A DNA stretch of 16,183 nt from Accumulibacter sp. (lineage in GTDB: Bacteria > Pseudomonadota > Gammaproteobacteria > Burkholderiales > Rhodocyclaceae). The stretch spans positions 1 through 16,183 of the forward strand of contig JAISQQ010000249.1 in the NCBI GenBank assembly GCA_031274075.1. Reading direction: 5' to 3'. A model generated the notes under the pieces. That model had not been told where the DNA came from and ran no database searches. It was given only the letters and a program-made list of their open reading frames with translations. Shown in pieces: positions 15,626-16,183 of this stretch. How positions within the stretch are numbered: the stretch's first letter is position 1; each line of letters begins with the position of its first letter. Made by a program: the position numbers and the translations under genes.

Positions 15626-15802
15626 CTGTTTGCGATCTTTCTCCCTGGGAGCGCGGCAAGGCCATCGTACTCTGTGGCGTCGTTGGCGTCGTGGTGATTT
15701 TCCTGCGGCGCGGGTTTCCGGCTCGCCTGGGCGTGGGTGCGGAACCGTCGCTGTTTTCACGCACACCGGTCGACTTTACGTTCAAGAGAAGATCGCAAAC
15801 AG
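15626..15802. repeat. 14-bp inverted repeat pair flanking a 149-bp spacer
   Basis: CTGTTTGCGATCTT (15626-15639) and AAGATCGCAAACAG (15789-15802) are exact reverse complements. The left copy begins four bases after the TetR gene's stop codon. The enclosed sequence has no recognisable gene. Confidence 0.75.
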
Positions 15803-15820
15803 CTTCTGAGAAGCTGTTTT
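15797..15820 (+). terminator. Near-perfect palindrome, possible intrinsic terminator
   Basis: Two 11-base arms, AAACAGCTTCT and AGAAGCTGTTT (15797-15807 and 15809-15819), surround a single base. In RNA this would form a stem of about 9 bp with a CTGAG loop, ending in a short U-run (TTTT). It could end transcription of the TetR-type gene about 175 bases upstream, or it may be part of the repeat element. Confidence 0.45.
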
Positions 15821-16168
15821 GGAAATCAGAAAGACATTTGAGAAGCCGATGGATCATCCAGGGTAGGGCGCGATCTCCGAGCGCGCCGGGGGGGCGGCGG
15901 TTTCGGAGAAACCGCCCTACCTTCACCCGGTCAGGGGGCGGCATCCAGGGTGGGGCGCGATCTCCGAGCGCGCCGGCCGGCGGCGGATTCGGAGCAACCG
16001 CCCTACCTTCACCCGGTCAGGGGGCGGCATCCAGGGTAGGGCGCGATCTCCGAGCGCGCCGGACGGCGGCGGTTTCGGAGAAACCGCCCTACCTTCACCC
16101 AGGGCTTGAATTGAGGTTTTTGGGATCCAAGCATTTCTCGTACCCATTTTTTTAAAACAGCTTCTCAA
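15807..16168. mobile_element. MITE-like segment with 14-bp terminal inverted repeats
   Basis: TGAGAAGCTGTTTT (15807-15820) and AAAACAGCTTCTCA (16155-16168) are exact reverse complements bounding a 362-bp segment with no gene of its own. A shorter copy of the motif, TTTGAGAAGC, begins at 15836. Inside is the tandem hairpin array. No transposase or clear target-site duplication is seen, so mobility is only inferred. Confidence 0.4.
15856..16100. repeat. Tandem array of paired hairpins (REP/BIME-like), about 2.8 units of 86-87 bp
   Basis: Units start at about 15856, 15943 and 16029. Each has two neighbouring hairpins with opposite loops: GGCGCG-ATCTCCGAG-CGCGCC (15867-15887 in unit 1) and GGCGGTTT-CGGAG-AAACCGCC (15896-15916). 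The pair is framed by GGTAG and CTACC, so each unit is itself an imperfect palindrome. This resembles a bacterial interspersed mosaic element made of two REP sequences in opposite orientation. Unit 2 has two mismatches in the second stem. Confidence 0.8.
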
Positions 16169-16183
16169 AGGCATGCGCGGCAG

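Larger units (their letters stand above)
15623..16183. other. Gene-free region downstream of the TetR-type gene
   Basis: No convincing gene is seen in this 561-base stretch; the open frames across it are low-complexity or follow the repeats. It holds nested inverted repeats (15626-15639 with 15789-15802, 15797-15819, 15807-15820 with 16155-16168) and a tandem array of paired hairpins (15856-16100). The last 70 bases hold only the right inverted repeat and an AT-rich tract. Confidence 0.7.

Noticed and set aside
15543..15944. A 133-codon minus-strand frame downstream of the TetR-type gene
   Set aside because: It runs through the 3' end of that gene and the inverted repeats, has no family features and no good start signal.
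15856..16100. CRISPR array
   Set aside because: The units are tandem 86-87 bp copies without unique spacers, and each consists of two hairpins.

Overview
The window is about 16.2 kb of GC-rich proteobacterial chromosome. It is almost fully coding, and all but two genes lie on the minus strand. The gmk-rpoZ-spoT cluster, the FrdABCD complex of E. coli type, a tripartite tricarboxylate transporter and several families of short palindromic repeats suggest a betaproteobacterium, possibly Rhodocyclales. That placement is inference from gene content; no rRNA or other marker is present.

Layout. (1) 1-249, plus: the C-terminal end of a TctA-type carboxylate transporter, whose last codons lie in a dispersed repeat. 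(2) 387-3682, minus: frdABCD, the four subunits of quinol:fumarate reductase, with overlapping start and stop codons and a plausible promoter inside the 3' end of the upstream gene. (3) 3783-4643, minus: a YjjV-like TatD-family metal-dependent hydrolase with an unusual C-terminal tail. (4) 4717-7772, minus: gmk, rpoZ and spoT, linking guanine nucleotide supply, RNA polymerase omega and (p)ppGpp turnover. (5) 8115-8723, minus: a lone NYN-domain (PIN-like, LabA/DUF88) protein between two repeat-rich gaps. (6) 8871-14721, minus: a complete tripartite RND multidrug efflux operon (adaptor, HAE1-type inner-membrane pump, NodT-type outer-membrane channel). (7) 14963-15622, plus: a divergent AcrR/TtgR-type TetR repressor. 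The shared intergenic region holds a palindrome almost identical to the E. coli AcrR operator, overlapping the promoters of both units. (8) 15623-16183: no convincing gene, but nested inverted repeats and a tandem array of paired hairpins (REP/BIME-like).

How the genes work together. FrdABCD would allow anaerobic respiration with fumarate, and the convergent TctA-type transporter could import di- or tricarboxylates; that link is only positional. The pump and its repressor form a self-contained drug- or solvent-response module.

The protein-coding content belongs to well-known families; I do not see a clearly new multi-gene system. The most unusual material is non-coding: a dispersed element made of a GAA-loop hairpin flanked by diverging runs of a 7-bp repeat (three copies, two of them meeting stop codons of genes), and the nested inverted-repeat and BIME-like region at the right end.
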